Positions 62,761 through 64,000 of a DNA stretch of 64,000 nucleotides are shown one piece after another. A program made the position numbers and the translations under genes. This DNA is from Thermohalobaculum sp965247385 (GTDB lineage Bacteria; Pseudomonadota; Alphaproteobacteria; Rhodobacterales; Rhodobacteraceae). Under the pieces are notes generated by a model that did not search any database, was not told the DNA's origin, and worked only from the letters and a program-made list of their open reading frames with translations. The DNA lies in contig CBDFHG010000002.1 of assembly GCA_965247385.1 (NCBI GenBank), positions 1,178,001-1,242,000 of the forward strand, given 5' to 3'. Numbering within the stretch: the first letter of the stretch is position 1; every line of letters starts with the position of its first letter.

Positions 62761-63642
62761 TCAAAGAATCAGACCAGGCCGCTCGCGTCCAGGGCCGACT
62801 TCGTCAACGGGCTGATAGGGCGCATGGATCGATCCGGGAATGCTGCCTAGACGCTGCCGCTCGCCCTTCTCGCGTATATCAACCAGAATGTAGTCGCTCG
62901 CAGGCCAGCCCGCTAACAATTGCGCAACCTCGACCACCGGCACCCGGTGCTGCGCCCTGGACCGCAGCCCGACCTTCAGGTTCTCCGGCACCGCCACGTC
63001 CATCATGGTCGGGTTCGGAAGGTTGAGATTATTCATGATCTCGGCGTATTCCTCGGCCGAGCCAACCTGGAGCCGCGGGTTATAAGCCTTCTCCTCGCCG
63101 ATCGTGCTGACCGTGTCGCCCTTGTAATCATGGGCCGGGAACACGAAGGTCGCCTCCGGCAGCTTCAACAGCCGATCGAACAGCGAGTGGTACTGCTCAT
63201 AAGGATCGCCATTCTGGAAATCGGTCCGCCCGGTCCCGCGAATCAGCAGTGTGTCGCCGGTGAACACCCGGTCGTCCATCATGAAACTGTAGCTCTCGGA
63301 GGTATGGCCTGGCGTGTACAGTGCCGTTAACGAAATCCCCTCGATGGTCACCGCCTCGCTGTCACGCACCCGCAGCGACACCACATCCGCCGGGGATTGC
63401 TCTCCCATCACCGTGGTGCAACGGGTGGCGTCACGCAGCGAGCCCATCGCCGAGACGTGATCGGCGTGGATGTGCGTGTCGACCACCTTGACCAGCTTCA
63501 GGTCCAACTCCTCCAGCAGTTTGAGATAGCGGCCGGTTTGCTCGAACACCGGGTCGATCAGCAACGCCTCGCCGCCCTGGCGGCTGGCGATGAGGTAGGT
63601 ATAGGTGCTGGAAGTCTTGTCGAATAACTGCCGGAACAGCAT
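62761..63642 (-). pseudogene. ETHE1-like persulfide dioxygenase-rhodanese protein, truncated by the IS
   Basis: The metallo-beta-lactamase domain (about residues 1-220) is complete, with THIHADHVSAMGS, YTPGHTSESYSFMMDDRVFT and FVFPAHDYKGDTV as metal-site motifs. It would oxidise glutathione persulfide to sulfite. A rhodanese domain starts at DYILVDIREKGERQR but ends after about 25 residues where the IS right repeat begins (about 62,818). The last 20 or so residues (PVDEVGPGRERPGLIL) are IS-encoded. The dioxygenase half might still fold; the sulfurtransferase half cannot. Confidence 0.82.
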
Positions 63643-63717
63643 GGTACACCCCATTTGCAAAGTGATCTGAATGCCAGGTGCCGATGCCCGGGACGCTAGC
63701 AGAGCGCGGGCCGGTTG

Positions 63718-63890
63718 TCACTTCGACCGAACGCTCGCCAACCCGTCGCCGTCGCGCGCCGTGACGCAGATGCTGACGAGCGTCCGGTGCTCGTCATATG
63801 GCCACGGCCGCCCGCGATGCGGCAGTGCGCCCGTCCCAGATCAGCGCGTCGCCGGGGTTCCAGCGGTAGGTGTAGATCGCTGGCAGCAAT
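63718..63890 (-). pseudogene. TauD-type dioxygenase C-terminal remnant
   Basis: Read in two frames, the strand gives IYTYRWNPGDALIWD and, after a one-base shift, HRGRPWPYDEHRTLVSICVT and ARDGDGLASVRSK with a stop. This is the end of a TauD/TfdA-type iron/2-oxoglutarate dioxygenase (distal His and Arg of the iron and co-substrate sites). The N-terminal two-thirds are absent. Beyond about 63,890 the sequence turns AT-rich and unrelated. Confidence 0.65.
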
Positions 63891-64000
63891 TCTCATTATG
63901 GTTTGATTTTCTGCGATGATGTTTTGTCTTCTCATTTTTGTGTTGTGCTGAGGCTTGAGCGGGTGCTTTAGCGCAGTTTTGGTTCCGGCGGCGGTTCGCC
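63891..64000. other. AT-rich end of the window without a gene
   Basis: The last about 110 bases change abruptly in composition from the dioxygenase remnant. This suggests the edge of another inserted element, but no element end or protein was recognised. Confidence 0.3.

Larger units (their letters stand above)
61320..62818 (-). mobile_element. IS1182-type insertion element
   Basis: The element is bounded by imperfect inverted repeats of about 25 bases: left end 61320-61344 (CTAACAGCCCGTTGAAAAAG) and right end 62794-62818, whose reverse complement reads CTATCAGCCCGTTGACGAAG. They share about 22 of 25 positions. It is about 1.5 kb long, with a single transposase gene. No target duplication could be read. 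Its right end interrupts the persulfide dioxygenase gene. Confidence 0.8.

Overview
The window looks like a piece of a GC-rich alphaproteobacterial chromosome, probably from a marine or halotolerant, Roseobacter/Rhodobacterales-like organism. This rests on gene content: an ehu/eut ectoine-use cluster, heterotetrameric sarcosine oxidase, a stand-alone-subunit Mrp antiporter operon, and the hisD / UPF0262 / low-Mr phosphatase / infA / maf / RNase E-G string typical of alphaproteobacteria. No rRNA, tRNA or CRISPR array was seen.

Region 1 (1-21,900) is an accessory, visibly less GC-rich block devoted to compatible solutes and methylated amines. It opens with the 3' end of a mechanosensitive channel gene and a broken IS91-type integrase. 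Next comes an ectoine/5-hydroxyectoine importer (ehuB, C, D, A) with eutA, an Lrp/AsnC regulator, and a divergent set with a PLP lyase, a doeB-type deacetylase and a frameshifted doeA-type hydrolase. Between eutA and the regulator lies a fused scrap of a second ehuB and a second doeA. A LysR regulator then faces soxBDAG (sarcosine oxidase). These are followed by a lone ectoine-synthase homologue (ectC), a dimethylglycine-dehydrogenase-like flavoprotein and two M24-fold enzymes. Read together, the block imports ectoines and turns them and N-methylated glycines into central metabolites. The broken doeA raises doubt that the ectoine branch still works.

Region 2 (21,900-25,280) is a scrapyard: a frameshifted autotransporter with a clear terminator, a fusion of a TIM-barrel domain with a methylglyoxal synthase, an unidentified short ORF, a GNAT remnant and a 33-bp direct repeat.

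Region 3 (25,280-60,960) is denser and more core-like. It holds argG, a two-subunit TPP decarboxylase, an agmatinase-family ureohydrolase, an SseB-like protein, an IS5 remnant, an alpha/beta hydrolase and a uracil-DNA glycosylase. The ten-gene Mrp-type operon with three antiporter-like subunits (31,658-39,239) follows. After it come a truncated MFS gene, a UDP-sugar epimerase, a broken adenylate cyclase-TPR gene, a DMT exporter, an M24 peptidase and terB. The surface-sugar group kdsA / phosphomannomutase / galU / kdsB / cysQ is next, then mscS, then hisD through RNase E/G, and finally an RND efflux pair with a small AT-rich lipoprotein-like gene.

Region 4 (60,960-64,000) holds an IS1182-type element with recognisable inverted repeats. 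It has cut off the rhodanese domain of an ETHE1-like persulfide dioxygenase; beyond that lies a TauD-type dioxygenase remnant.

Four genes (doeA, the autotransporter, the cyclase-TPR protein, the tauD remnant) carry single-base frameshifts in otherwise readable sequence. These may be true decay or assembly errors.
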